Of a DNA stretch of 64,000 nucleotides, positions 35,801 to 44,399 are shown in pieces. Every line of letters starts with the position of its first letter. Positions within the stretch are counted from its first letter, which is position 1. The stretch covers positions 124,001 through 188,000 of the forward strand of contig CAJQUW010001818.1 of the NCBI GenBank assembly GCA_907163375.1, written 5' to 3'. Source of the stretch: Prostheceraeus crozeri (Eukaryota; Platyhelminthes; Polycladida; Euryleptidae). The position numbers and the translations under genes are program-made. The notes under the pieces are model-generated. The model was not told where the DNA came from, did no database searches, and saw nothing but the letters and a program-made list of their open reading frames with translations.

Positions 35801-37714
35801 AGAGATCATCGCATGTCTCGAAAGCTCTAAGTCTAGTGGACTAGATGGCATGCCGACTTCGGTCTTCAAGCACTTCTCATCTGAGCTAGGAGATGAATTT
35901 CAATACTTAGGTTTCATCTAACTTTATACATTTATGTCACAACATAAGATAACTGCAAACATTCTCGCGCCGCTGCAAAAAATGAAAATTTGGCTTGACA
36001 GTGCTGATTTTGTTTCTTCAACGACTTCAACGATGTGGCATTTATTGTTTCGAAAGGATCGTCCTGGAAGTAACCCCATTGAACTAGACACATTTAGCGG
36101 ATCGTCTATCAATTACAATTTTAGAGGAGAGCTATAGAAACATTTTCAATTTTTGCTTCATTTACGCATTGCATGCTTACTACTTATTAAGTAAGATCTA
36201 TTGTATTAACTTAATTATATAGACCTCTCTATATTATCATGTTGGGCAATGAAAAGCCAGAGAAAATTACTTCTGAGTGACAATTTTGCAGCATCTAACT
36301 TTAGAAAAACAGAATGGTAAAAATGGCTGATTCTTGATTTTAAAATGCAACAAGTGAACACATGCTATAATATGTTGCTTATAGATAGTGAGACTGAATT
36401 TTATATACGAGTGAGGAAAAATGGGTTTTTTATGATATCTTGAAAGAAGTGATCGCAATTGATGCCGTTCAGGTTGACCAATGAAGCTTGAATAACTGGA
36501 ATATAATTCGTCTTTTATGAAAAATGGTTCCAAATTTAACACTGGGAAGGTCTTGTCTTGCAATCGATCCATTTGGGATTTGAAACTTCCGAAAGTATTC
36601 AGATGGCATGCATGTATTATAAATAACGAATGAAACTCAAATGAAATAGGGGGGTCCATCCATACAGTGCGCTTGCAGAAAAATCCACTCCACCCGGTTC
36701 AAATGTTAGAGCGCTTTGAAGGCATCAGGTGCCATAAGTTTTAATGCATGCATTCATATCATGACCCGTATACTCTTGCTCTTATACTCATGTAATCATC
36801 TTTAAGCAGGGCAACTGGGTGATCTGGCGTCAATCTGTCTCGGGTGACGTGGTACATCGTGTATCACCAGTCTGTGTGACTGCATCTTTAATTTAGATGT
36901 ACCTCAACTATGGATGCCTACATTTGCGTTGACCCCTTAGCATGCCGTGTACATAACAGAGATAGCTTAAAATGTTTTGTACATGATGTACATAATTTTT
37001 GCATTCTTACAAAAGTCATTCTCACAAGCCATCACAGCACATGGCATTCATTCTAACTGAACTTACTTCCACTGTAAGCAATCTATTATACCATTAATAG
37101 GTGCATGATAATAATGCTGCATGTATTAATGAATTGCAAACAGTAAAAAATTGCATGAAAACTAATTTACTAAGTGCGTAGTGTTCTTTTCTTGAATATG
37201 AAAGGTGGAAAGTGCGCGCGCCGCGCGCATCTCTGTGAACGCGACTGACGCACCTAGTACTCTTCTCCTCTGATTGCATGCGTGATGTATGGTTCCTGAT
37301 TTGAAGAAATACAGCAAAAGAGCTAGCAGATCAAACACTTGCAAACTATCGATCGATGTTTATTTGAATGTTCAAAAATTACACTGCATTCACTTGTACA
37401 TTATGACATATTAGTGTCATTTTCTTGAAAGCAGTTTTTTTAGCAAGCGTGGTTGGTCTCTGGTCGGCACAAAATCACTCAATTATATCCATGTGGCAAT
37501 AATTTTTTACATTACAATTCTTTGTTACTTTGTAGATACATATGGATATGGCAGGTCGGATATACTTGAAGATAGTTCTGTGTTACGTGTGCATATCAGT
37601 TGTTTGGAGAAAACGATGCTCAACGAACTGAAATTTATCGCTGCCTTGCGAATTTTCCGTGATTTGGCGGCAGAAGTGACAGATGAAAGAGAGGAAGAGA
37701 TGGATACCACGTGA
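14722..37714 (+). CDS. UTP15: UTP15, U3 snoRNA-associated protein 15 homologue (five exons)
   Basis: The joined exons 14722-14814, 21994-22773, 31956-32276, 33372-33675 and 37536-37714 encode 558 residues (the human protein has 518). All introns are GT-AG. UTP15 belongs to the t-UTP/UTPA subcomplex of the nucleolar small-subunit processome, needed for rDNA transcription and early 18S rRNA processing. Exon 1 gives MATYSFKEIE ... YWKKLK, matching the UTP15 N-terminus. Exon 2 (residues 32-291) holds six WD40 blades, for example GHSGPVSSVCFTSAG then GTVRIWDL. Exon 3 starts with the seventh (VHQWEVASRIVSMSIAEGD). Residues 410-550 are the UTP15 C-terminal domain (LIRRRSLKAAIAGQE). The phase-1 junction of exons 4 and 5 makes aspartate 500 in CVIDTYGYGRS, aligned with the human IIDIYLPVIGQS. 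The linker between WD40 and C-domain is longer than in human. No damage is seen, so this is a functional gene. Confidence 0.93.
14815..16378 (+). other. UTP15 intron 1, first part
   Basis: AT-rich intron sequence without a recognised gene. The minus-strand frame at 15021-15254 and the plus frame at 15732-15917 have no family features. Confidence 0.45.
16379..17041 (-). mobile_element. 663-bp hAT-like element, short member of a two-copy family
   Basis: The ends are inverted, AAGGGCCCAGCGAG against CAGGGCTCTGCGAG, with clusters of CTCGACTCGA-type sequence just inside. It is flanked by ATCTGAAC (16371-16378) and ATGTGAAC (17042-17049), an 8-bp target duplication with one change. In reverse orientation it is collinear with both ends of the longer element at 58728-59968. 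It lies in UTP15 intron 1 and has no coding capacity. Confidence 0.75.
17320..17690 (+). mobile_element. LINE ORF2 C-terminal relic
   Basis: The frame at 17287-17658 contains RRDEGSALRRALNFEVGG-like sequence (RDEGSALRRALNFEV) and VEDAVEEEYRR, matching the end of non-LTR retrotransposon ORF2 proteins of the GRPK-tail type (usually GHVLRRDEGHVLRRALDFEV then KRGRPKKTW and VEEE). The GRPKKTW block is degenerate. It is a 5'-truncated fossil in UTP15 intron 1. Confidence 0.6.
17956..18781. mobile_element. hAT-type MITE, CAGTGGCGGCTC family (copy 2)
   Basis: An 826-bp element with ends CAGTGGCGGCTCCT / ATGAGCCACCACTG related to the copy at 6127-6740. Flanks TCTGGTAC (17948-17955) and ACTGGAAC (18782-18789) match at six of eight bases, suggesting an old insertion. 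It is longer than copy 1 and carries the 50-bp palindrome at 18599-18648. It lies in UTP15 intron 1. Confidence 0.75.
18599..18648. repeat. 50-bp near-perfect palindrome inside a MITE
   Basis: The arms ACGTGATATCAATTAATTA and TAATTAATTGATATCACGT are perfect 19-base complements around a 12-base AT spacer. This makes a stable cruciform or hairpin within the 17956-18781 element. Confidence 0.85.
18798..18900 (+). repeat. Two-copy tandem repeat of about 50 bp
   Basis: The unit TAAGGTTCTTAAAAGTCGAA followed by TTGCAATGACTTATCAGTT is repeated immediately as TAAAGGTTCTGAAAAGTCGA and AATGCAATGGTTTATCAGTT. The copies are about 85-90 percent alike by eye. Confidence 0.75.
18901..21993 (+). other. UTP15 intron 1, last part
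   Basis: About 3.1 kb of AT-rich intron with no recognised gene, transposase fragment or RNA. Short frames (19916-20104 minus, 20181-20423 minus, 21379-21597 plus) show no motifs. Confidence 0.45.
21994..22773 (+). CDS. UTP15: UTP15 exon 2, WD40 blades 1-6
   Basis: It starts after TTTGCTCTTGCAG and ends at GAG before GTGAGT. Its 260 codons hold six WD40 repeats (SFGRFKSNLRCCVFRADGEL, LFRGHSGPVSSVCF, TLDGHYKTATCVRFAREGG and others). The open frame continues about 200 bp past the donor into the intron, which is readthrough, not protein. Confidence 0.93.
22774..23436 (+). other. UTP15 intron 2, first part
   Basis: Noncoding intron sequence; a G run (10 or more G) occurs near 23312. Overlapping minus-strand frames at 23171-23568 have no recognisable domain. 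Confidence 0.45.
23577..25071 (+). mobile_element. 1.5-kb nested hAT element
   Basis: Inverted ends CAGTGTCCCG / CGGGACACTG with repeated GGCGCGAA motifs inside both termini. It is flanked by ATTTAG on both sides (23571-23576 and 25072-25077); hAT elements usually make 8-bp duplications, so two positions may have changed or the call of 6 bp is an undercount. It carries only the C-terminal half of a transposase, so it is an internally deleted derivative sitting inside the larger hAT. Confidence 0.8.
23860..24720 (+). pseudogene. hAT transposase C-terminal fragment with coiled-coil tail (nested element)
   Basis: Reading across frames, the segment carries FFEKGTAKLLDYLPF, then FPTLVKLARAMVIILP, then ADVERQFTMLPDIITKKRSN and a long charged tail (KAEQLRLEKEKKLQNMKDMY). 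The VERQF block is the hAT dimerisation (hATC) signature, usually preceded by P-L-LA+ sequence as here. A frameshift near 24238 separates the ARAMVII part from ADVERQF, and further stops interrupt it. The tail after hATC is rich in K/E/L and predicted by eye to be coiled coil. Confidence 0.75.
25189..26130 (+). pseudogene. hAT-like transposase relic of the outer element
   Basis: The frame 25189-25608 (FFNDKQLNRLLTRFSKML and following) ends in TAG and is followed without a shift by 25612-25842, which reads TSFVPHNIIVESGFSKIKFTK, an hATC-like ESGFS block. Further interrupted frames to 26130 encode a charged tail (EQELAEARAREWRLQENIEA). The order (helical region, hATC block, charged tail) parallels the nested element, but the sequences differ, so they are separate lineages. 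Several stops make it non-functional. Confidence 0.6.
27964..30312. mobile_element. 2.35-kb hAT element in UTP15 intron 2
   Basis: Inverted ends CAGTGGTCGGGC / GCCCGACCACTG with a perfect 8-bp direct repeat GTAGCATG (27956-27963 and 30313-30320). Both termini carry repeated GCTGCGAAAA or TTGCGAAAA motifs. The interior has only short frames (for example 29438-29695 plus); I could not recognise a transposase domain, so it is probably a non-autonomous or badly decayed copy. Confidence 0.85.
30321..31390 (+). other. UTP15 intron 2, spacer
   Basis: No gene or repeat boundary recognised. An AT-only microsatellite-like stretch (AATAATAATAAG, ATTATTATCAA and similar) lies at about 31200-31272. Confidence 0.45.
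31391..31482 (+). repeat. tRNA-like SINE head with Pol III A and B boxes
   Basis: TGGCTCAATTG (31398-31408) fits the A-box consensus and GGTTCGAGTCC (31450-31460) is a perfect B box, at roughly tRNA spacing. The sequence does not fold into a convincing cloverleaf (no matching T-stem), so I read it as a tRNA-derived SINE or tRNA relic, not a working tRNA gene. It lies in UTP15 intron 2. Confidence 0.55.
31956..32276 (+). CDS. UTP15: UTP15 exon 3, blade 7 and linker
   Basis: It starts after TTCTCTTTCAG with VHQWEVASRIV, matching human VVHSFDYAASIL, and ends CAACCA before GTAAGC (phase 0). The seventh WD40 blade is followed by an acidic/lysine-rich linker with PSSLLDRAVYEEQKAKELL. Confidence 0.9.
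32277..33371 (+). other. UTP15 intron 3 with Penelope-like terminal relic
   Basis: Around 32510-32600 the intron contains, on the minus strand, CCTGTGACTAAGTCCTGG and then ACGAAACGTCGGG, a well-known terminal motif of Penelope-like elements. No coding part of the element is seen here. The rest of the intron is featureless. Confidence 0.45.
33372..33675 (+). CDS. UTP15: UTP15 exon 4, start of C-terminal domain
   Basis: It starts after CACGTTACAG and ends TATCG before GTGAGT, leaving one base. It encodes TKQDRHLMKFQHTKALLAVL and VLQELIRRRSLKAAIAGQE, corresponding to the ELNRRGVLANALAGRDE region of human UTP15. Confidence 0.9.
33676..34811 (+). other. UTP15 intron 4, first part
   Basis: AT-rich intron with no recognised gene. 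A small AATAAA-rich patch near 34330-34350 may be the 3' end of the minus-strand LINE that follows. Confidence 0.4.
34812..35290 (-). mobile_element. LINE reverse transcriptase thumb-region relic
   Basis: The minus strand reads KTKRSLTISPVTLSNGH, RSVDRLCIIGCYLSSDEVE, then HVDYLVKKASKRINALLQLK and MAYCSLVRPILLNAYSAFCN ... RLQRVENRAHRI. These are consecutive blocks of a CR1/L2-like reverse transcriptase after the YxDD motif. One in-frame TGA stands where tryptophan is usual (VEW), so the copy is dead. It lies antisense in UTP15 intron 4. Confidence 0.72.
35690..35910 (+). mobile_element. LINE reverse transcriptase N-terminal fragment
   Basis: The frame at 35673-35921 contains VRNAKEIIACLESSKSSGLD followed by GMPTSVFKHFSSEL, the opening blocks of a non-LTR reverse transcriptase (L..lK..KS.G.DG.P...hK). 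It is truncated after about 60 residues. Its orientation is opposite to the nearby RT thumb fragment at 34812-35290. A CCCGAAACGTCGTG Penelope-like motif lies just before it at about 35593. Confidence 0.6.
35922..37535 (+). other. UTP15 intron 4, last part
   Basis: AT-rich intron. Minus-strand frames at 36267-36659 and 37094-37344 have no recognisable domain. A short GC-rich patch CGCGCGCCGCGCGC lies at about 37215. Confidence 0.4.
37536..37714 (+). CDS. UTP15: UTP15 exon 5, C-terminus
   Basis: It starts after TTTGTTACTTTGTAG. The leftover G of exon 4 plus AT completes an aspartate codon. The exon encodes TYGYGRSDILEDSSVLRVHI ... ELKFIAALRIFRDLA and a short acidic tail ending at TGA 37712-37714. 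The alignment to the end of human UTP15 (DIYLPVIGQS ... LLETLGMMDMLF) is clear in order and spacing. Confidence 0.85.
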
Positions 37715-37729
37715 AAAGCATTTTTGAAA

Positions 37730-37735
37730 AATAAA
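37730..37735 (+). promoter_or_regulatory. Candidate poly(A) signal of UTP15
   Basis: AATAAA lies 15 bases after the UTP15 stop codon and is followed by a T-rich stretch (TTCTTCTTTT). If used, the 3' UTR is very short. Later AATAAA sites exist in this AT-rich DNA, so usage is inferred. Confidence 0.5.
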
Positions 37736-38891
37736 TTCTTCTTTTCGATATAGCAGTCTTTCTATTTTACAGCCGCATGTATTAGAGATAGAAGGTAGCG
37801 CATGCATAGACAGTAATATGGGGTTTGAATATGCTGAGAAAAAAAAACTCTTAGTAAGGTTGTAGATAAGGATTAATAAGCATATTTCGACAGCGACGTG
37901 ATGATTTCTCAAGATCGAACATTTTTCTGGTGGAATGTGCAAAAATTTGCATATCGCTTCAAAATTTAATGAAGAGGAATGAGAATATAGTCTATTTTCT
38001 ATCATGCCTGAAGTGCTTAAGTGTATCTTGTTTTCTATTGAGTACACATTGTTTTGCTAAAAGCGTAACCGTTCAACGAATTTTTCGGACTGTTCGCATT
38101 TCCGCCTGCATGTGAGAAATGTATCTTGTTGGCTGCAATTCAGTCAGATCACACGTCACTTGATGTGCTTGTATTTCACGTTTCTGAACTAAGTCATGCA
38201 TCACTTTCGAACATTGCGTCTTGTAAACCTTTCATCCATGTTTTCTGTCAATCCTTCAGCTCAAAGGGATTTTTTAAAATTTGTCATTGGAGCATTTCCA
38301 ACAACCACTGGAAGAAATTGCTGATTTATTCATAGATTTCCACCGAATTTTGCGCAAAGCGAAAGTTACTGCTGGATGCAATAGGGAACTGATTTACTCT
38401 AGCTGTATTTTTCCTATTTGTTTGCTTAAATCGGCTGGGGATTGCAGCATTGCAAAATCTGTATCCGCGACCTTGCTGGTTGACATGGCCTTAAATATCC
38501 CTAGATTTGCATGAAGTTTCTTGCGCTGTTGCTTAGATATTTTTGTTTTATGGTGCAGAAGTGCTTAAATCTGTCGAAGGATTGATATTAGAAGAAAGCA
38601 GCCTAACGGAGTTGCTCTGAGGACTAAAACTTAACGTCACTAAGTCGAAACTACTAGTGAGATCGAAGTCTTAACCATCATCAAGTAAAATTCCATCGAC
38701 CATTAAAGCCATTCTTGATAGACATATGCGGTTATTTCGAACGCAATGATGACGATGCATATAGTATTGGCAGATCAATAGTAAAATCCACAGCCGACAT
38801 ACTGGATGCTTTATCCACTGCTTAGGGGCAAACATTCAATTCAATAAGTCAAGTGAGATGATGACCAAGCTGGCAACTCTGTGCATTGGTA
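37736..38891. other. Region downstream of UTP15, nothing recognised
   Basis: Short frames only. The 154-residue minus-strand frame at 37583-38047 overlaps UTP15 exon 5 antisense and shows no motif. Confidence 0.4.
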
Positions 38892-39300
38892 GTAGGGATG
38901 CGGAGTCGGAGTCCTATCATTTTTGCCGGAGTCATAACAAATGATAGGACTCCGGCCTATAACTAGACCCGATGTACATATAAAAAATGAATTCCCTCAG
39001 CCCATTTTTTCTGCAATGTTTTTCTTACTCTCCTCAATAATAGTTGCGAGAAAACATGCTCCTAAAACCACATACATTGATGTCATACTAGATTACATTT
39101 ACGAAAATCAGAGAATTCGAAAAATTTAGAATTCCATGGCTCGTTGTGAAATTCAGCAGGCCACGGAAAATCGTGAGTCCTAATTACTGTTTATTCTAAT
39201 CCGCTAATAGACAATTGGCTATCATTTTACGAGTAGTGAATTGGAAGCAAGTTTATGTGTGGATTGGGCTGAACCTGTAAATTTCCGGTGCCGTCCCTAT
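38892..39300. mobile_element. Possible small hAT-like element with foldback
   Basis: The left edge TAGGGATGCGGAGTCGGAG and the right edge (reverse complement TAGGGACGGCACCGGAAAT) share TAGGGA and a GC-rich follow-up. Inside the left end, 38908-38953 is a hairpin with 15-base arms GGAGTCCTATCATTT / AAATGATAGGACTCC. No clear target duplication was found, so the boundaries are tentative. Confidence 0.35.
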
Positions 39301-39489
39301 TGTATTAATCGTACTGCAAATGCATGCTTATTGAACATGTAAGTGTATCCTAAATATTCTTAGCTGAACAATATGCAAATTGACTTTACAGATGCCTATC
39401 ACAATACAGCGTATTACATACATACTGATAACGAGCTGATATCAGTAGTGTTATGAAATACATTTTCTGAACAATAGAGTAATATTATG

Positions 39490-41377
39490 TTAACCCATTA
39501 AGACCCAAAAGTATTCCTGCAGATAATTTTTTTGAAACGAAGGTCGTTTTTTAGTCATAAGGTCATAATAAGATACATGAAAAACAGAAGCGGCACAAAA
39601 ATAATTTTAAGAGGTAAAAACTTCAATGTCCAATTTTGGAGCATTGGGTCAATTCAGTATAATGAGGGTAAATGTCAAAACTAGCATAAGTATCATCATT
39701 GTGTCATTGTGTTGTATTTAGTGTAATAAATATTGGATTTTTCTAAAATTTGCATATGCGAATATTTATAAATATATTGTCAAAATTACAAGCAATCGAT
39801 TAACATTATAAACAGATTGATTACAAGAAATCGATTGACACCAAAAACAAGATTGACTGAACATGTGCATTTATTTAGCGCAATTCAAAAAGTCAAAAAT
39901 AAATCTACTAGGACTGGTGAAAGATTTTGAAGCATTCAACATGAAGGGGAATATCACAAGTTTCACATCCGCATGTTGTGTTCTTTTTGCATTGGCGGCA
40001 ATGCCTCTGGTTCAATTTTGTGACCGGCCAGTGTTGACCAATGCAACGAATCTCTTGGGGAATTTTTGAAGCTGGTCCTTGACCGTGTATGTTTCCTGAA
40101 GGTCCCTGATGAAGCAAAACAGCTGCCATCGTTCTCTTCGAATGAGACTTTGTGCCCAACATTCTGAGAGATGCGCCAATCGTTGAATAAGGCTACTTCG
40201 ATGAAGTTGTTGATAATGCGCCAATACCACTTTTTGCTGGTGAGCTGGATCCTATAGTTTCCTATCATCTTGTCAAGTAAATCAACTCCTCCCATTTGTT
40301 TGTTGCATTCCTCCTCAACTTTTGGTTTTGAAGTTGTGGATTTTGTGCTATCTCCTTTGATTCGCCGCTTACATTCAACAGGTTCTGCTGCTACAAAATT
40401 GCTGGCAAAGCACACAACCTTGTTGTCTCGCCATTTTACAGAGGAGACACAGCCATCCGATACCTCGCAATAGGTTCCCCTAGGTAGCTTCTTCAAAGCT
40501 TGGGAGTCTGTGATAGGCGCAGTTTTCACAGAGAACCGATTTTCTCTAGCCGTTCCGGAGGTTTCAACAAACCGCTTCTTCAATTCTGTGAGAAGTTCAT
40601 AGCTGTTGAACAGATTATCAAAAAAGAGTCGATACCTTTCAGGTTCTGCGAGGACTGATATAAGATCAAGTACTACTTGTGAGGTTTTGCACATAGTGTC
40701 ATCGCTAGCAGTCGACGATTCTTCTTTCCGACAATATACTTTGAAATTATAGCAGTATCCGTCGCCGCTACATAGCATCTACAATTTGTAGCCGAAGCGA
40801 ACTGGCTCCACATGCGATGGAGAATAGCTATAAGCAGATATCATTATTTGACTTACCTCTTACAGTGACATCTAAATCACCAACGACATTAGGAATGTTC
40901 TGTGAAGTAAGGCAGTCTTCGTCAAGATATTCTTCTTCTGACAATCCGTCATTGTCCGGAGGTACAATAGCCACATCAATTTCTTCATCATCAGACCAGT
41001 CTTGTATAATTTCAGCGATGTCGTCAATTGTATATTTTGCTGCAAAGGATATCATTTTGACCCATTGCTCCGATATTGGACATTTACAACAAAACATTAT
41101 AGTAACATATTTAGTCAAAAGTACTCACCTCTCTTCAGTCCCATGTTGAATAAACAGCTGTTTTCAAAATGGCCAAAAAAACAAATTTTTTTAAAATTTC
41201 GAAATTCTGCGAAAATATAAACAAGGACGAAATTCGTCATAATTGTCATAGGAACTGATAAGTCAATCATTCTCAACTGTTTGAAGCCAAAATTAGTTCA
41301 ATATATTCTCAAACTTTTTTATTTTGATGAAAAATGTACGTGTTCCAATATTGGAACATTGGGTCTTAATGGGTTAA
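39490..41377 (-). mobile_element. piggyBac element, internally deleted
   Basis: Bounded by TTAA (39490-39493 and 41374-41377), with perfect 15-base inverted ends CCCATTAAGACCCAA / TTGGGTCTTAATGGG. TTAA targets and CCC-starting ends are diagnostic of piggyBac. The transposase on the minus strand has its acidic N-terminus and its C-terminal half, but the middle is missing. A 199-bp element with related ends lies at 53425-53623. Confidence 0.92.
39908..41118 (-). pseudogene. piggyBac transposase, deleted and interrupted
   Basis: The N-terminal block (from 41118) is acidic, DDIAEIIQDWSDDEEIDVAI and onward. It is fused by deletion to HVEPVRFGYKL, where a TAG replaces the tryptophan expected before MLCSGDGYCYNF. 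The long frame 40778-39963 follows with FDNLFNSYELLTELK (second catalytic D region) and QMGGVDLLDKMIGNYRI (third catalytic D region) and KKWYWRIINNF. The cysteine-rich zinc domain CRQCKKN ... CETCDIPLHVECF is present but in another frame (39908-40050). The first catalytic aspartate region is deleted. About 230 central residues are missing relative to a usual piggyBac transposase of around 590. Confidence 0.88.
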
Positions 41378-42767
41378 GACAAGTTCGACGTTTTGAGATT
41401 GAAGATGTAAGTACTGTTTATAAGTCTTCAACGGAATATTTAAATAAATGCACCAGGCTAAAAAAGAAGTTTCAAACTGTTGGCAACTCAGGCGGCACAA
41501 TACGAGATAGTGGGTATCTTCAATAAGGAGGAGTGCTTGATCATTAACAAATGCTCACCGGAACGAAAGAATGCATGAATGCTTAGCCCGAAGATGGCAG
41601 AGTACAGTATGCTCGATTTCGTATCCGTCTGATTGATTTGACCAGCACGCACGTGCAGCAGTGGTAATAAAACATATCTGTCTGAATTCGATGTCCAGTT
41701 GAATCGATCGGAATCAATACGCTGTCAGTTATCTCTCCGCTTCGAATGCTTCCTTCCCTTAATTACACGCACGTTTTTAAATAAAAAGTATTAAAATCAG
41801 CAGTAAATACTTGAACAGTACTTTTCTATCAGAAGTATGCATGTACGAGAGCTAAGCTTTCAAAACGAAGAGATAGCTGACAGCGCATTGATCAACGACT
41901 GTGGATGTCGGGTAAAGAGAAATGCACTTTACTCAAGAGGTAAAGAAACGGAGTGGAAGGGGCGAAAGGACTTCCGACTTTAGCTGCTAAAAATTGCAAA
42001 AACTTAAATCAGGCATTTGCTTACAAGAAAGGAACTGCACAAAGATAACATTTGAAGGTATGATAGTCAGCATCTCGAGCTACACTAATAGCAGTATTTG
42101 TATACTCATTGAAAGAAAGACACAATCGTGCTGATGGAATATACGGCTGTGTCAACAATGGATATCTATACTGAAGTGACCAGCCCTATCGTCCTCGTTT
42201 TTTGACGGCCTGTGACTATAATTCATTCAGGTTTTCTGAGTTTTACATTGTCCTGTTGTGGTGATTCCGAAAGCTTGCCGAATTGGTAGCTACTTTCATT
42301 TTATTACAAGAGTATCGAAGAAAGAAAACACTTAATTTTAGAGATTCGGACATTATAGCTTTTCAATGCATTTTGCGTAAATGTGACTGAAGGGTGATTG
42401 ATTGATTGAGTCGAATTTGAATGCTTCCTTCGCTTTCATAAAGTCTCTTATGGCATGTCAGCCGCAGATGTGTCAAGAGATGTGACGAATATCTGAGAAA
42501 TTATCATGTGATTCCACCTATCGACGAGAAGTGTACTCCGTTTTCCTTACAATCAACTCATTTGATGGCCTCAATCTCAAAGGAACACCAGAACTCGTAG
42601 GCCGTAGTTTGCCCAAATCTTCTCTAGTTTCTGATGAAGTGATGATATAAAAAAGGATATTTTCTGTTTTTCAATTATTCAATATTTGCTTACGGATTTT
42701 TACGTTCTCCATGTTTCATTTAATTTATCATGGAATGAGAGATTGCAAGTTTCTAAAAATATGCAGT
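41378..42767. other. No gene recognised
   Basis: The spacer between the piggyBac and a SINE. The short frame at 41281-41526 crosses the piggyBac end and is not a gene. Otherwise AT-rich noncoding. Confidence 0.4.
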
Positions 42768-42894
42768 TGCACAGTGGTTAATTACTTTGTCTAGCGATCT
42801 TTTGGTCCAGAGATGGAGCCCCCTGTCCGCAGTATCACTGGAAGTCGGCAGGAAGAGCATCTGGGCTAAAAGTATCAAAGCGTGCTACGTCTGA
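42768..42894 (+). repeat. tRNA-derived SINE copy A, 5' part, split by a transposon
   Basis: Related to minus-strand copies at 55015-55191 and 63376-63573. Shared order: GTGGTTAA-type A-box region, CTAGCGATC, GGTCCAGAG, then TATCACTGGAAGTCGGCAGG, AAGAGCAT and CTAAAAG. The continuation of the SINE (GTCAACACTGTCCAAGC) is found beyond the hAT-like element, at about 45620-45662, so the SINE was there first. Confidence 0.65.
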
Positions 42895-43491
42895 CTAGGG
42901 ATGTACCGATTAGTGATTTTGATAATCGGCCGATTACCGATTAATCGGTGGAAGGGAGCTGATTAATCGGCCGATTATTTCTTTTGAATTCATCTGAAAT
43001 CGACGTTTTCCATATAGTGAAGGTTCCTATCTAGTTAAAGGAAGCTTAATTATGGTGAAGTACACCAAATAATAAGTAAAGCAGGTCCTGTATGTTCCAT
43101 GCAAAAGGTGTTGTGATGCTAGGCCAGTCCTACGTTAAGTTGAATAATTTTGAATTTTTATCAATTGCTTTTGATTAGATTGCAGTGTAGCTGCTTAAAG
43201 TACGTGTATTACTAGTAGAAGATACAGAAGCATTGAAGAGGAAGTTTATTTCATATGATTACATAGGCATTACATTCCAACCAAAATCACGTCGATAATC
43301 AGCATCATTGTAAAAAAGACGTGGAAGAGCCCATTCATTTTATAACCAATGATGGCATGAAAGGACAGACGCCAACCTTATTATTATGTCGCATGGTTCT
43401 GAAGTGAATCGTAATTACTTACTAAAGGACTACAATTTGGTAAATCACAATTTCATCCGTCATTTGCGGAAATTAAAATATAGGCCGATAT

Positions 43492-43570
43492 TCCACGCTG
43501 GGACTCGAACCCAGGTGACCTAGTTGTACAAGTGAGAATACTCCATAACAAGGCTACAGTAGCAGCTGGT
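43492..43570 (-). repeat. tRNA-like B-box sequence
   Basis: On the minus strand, GGTCACCTGGGTTCGAGTCC followed by CAGCGTGGA has a perfect B box (43501-43511) with paired flanks CTGGG/CCCAG. An A box is only approximate (TAGCCTTGTTATGG). It could be a SINE head or a tRNA relic within the hAT-like element. Confidence 0.4.
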
Positions 43571-44399
43571 TATCTGTAAAGTGAATGGTTGCATATCTCA
43601 GTCAACCGGAGACGAGATCGTGACATGGCAAGGACTGCCAAGAATTTGAAAAGTATGAAAAGCAGAGACCGGCGCTTCTTCCAGAGTGGAAGCCGAGCAC
43701 TGGACTGGATTTTCGGAAACGCAACCGGTCGCTTGTTCTTAAGATTGTTTTCTTTGCTGTCCTCTAAAATTTGATATGTCTGTATACAAAACATGTATTG
43801 CGTTGATGCCCAATCGAGTACAATTTGTACCGTTTACAATCATGTCCATCATGGAGAACGCTAAATTCATTTGATATTGATGGTTAGGCTTCTTCATCTT
43901 CCAATGACACACGCAAAATCTTCTCCCTAAAGATTCTATTAATGTATTTAAAGTCCAGCGAGTTTTGTACAGAACGACTAAGTCATGACAAAATATTTCT
44001 GTGAGATTTGACAGAATTTTCAAAGCATTTCATTGGCGGTATAAGTTATTGATGTCATGGGCATTTCCTTTCCAGGCGCGAGTCATAATTACGGTATGAA
44101 AAACACAATCGTTTGCATATCTCGATGTATGAATACATTGTGTATATACGAATATAAAAGCATGCATGTGCAATTGCTATAAACATCTAATGTTGCAGTT
44201 GGTAGCTATGCACATTAGCTTATGAATGCTCATATGCCTTTATTCTGAGCAAGAAGACATTTTGAGTAAATGTTGATGATTTGAAAAATGAGTGATAATA
44301 TTTGATTGTTTAATCATGATTTGCGAGTACACTCAAAATGGCTACTATTATAAATAAGTTGGGCCTGCGCCTAAATATTCGAAAAAATACGAGTCGCGC

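Noticed and set aside
37583-38047. 154-residue minus-strand frame
   Set aside because: It lies antisense over UTP15 exon 5, has no motif, and the plus strand is explained by a conserved exon.
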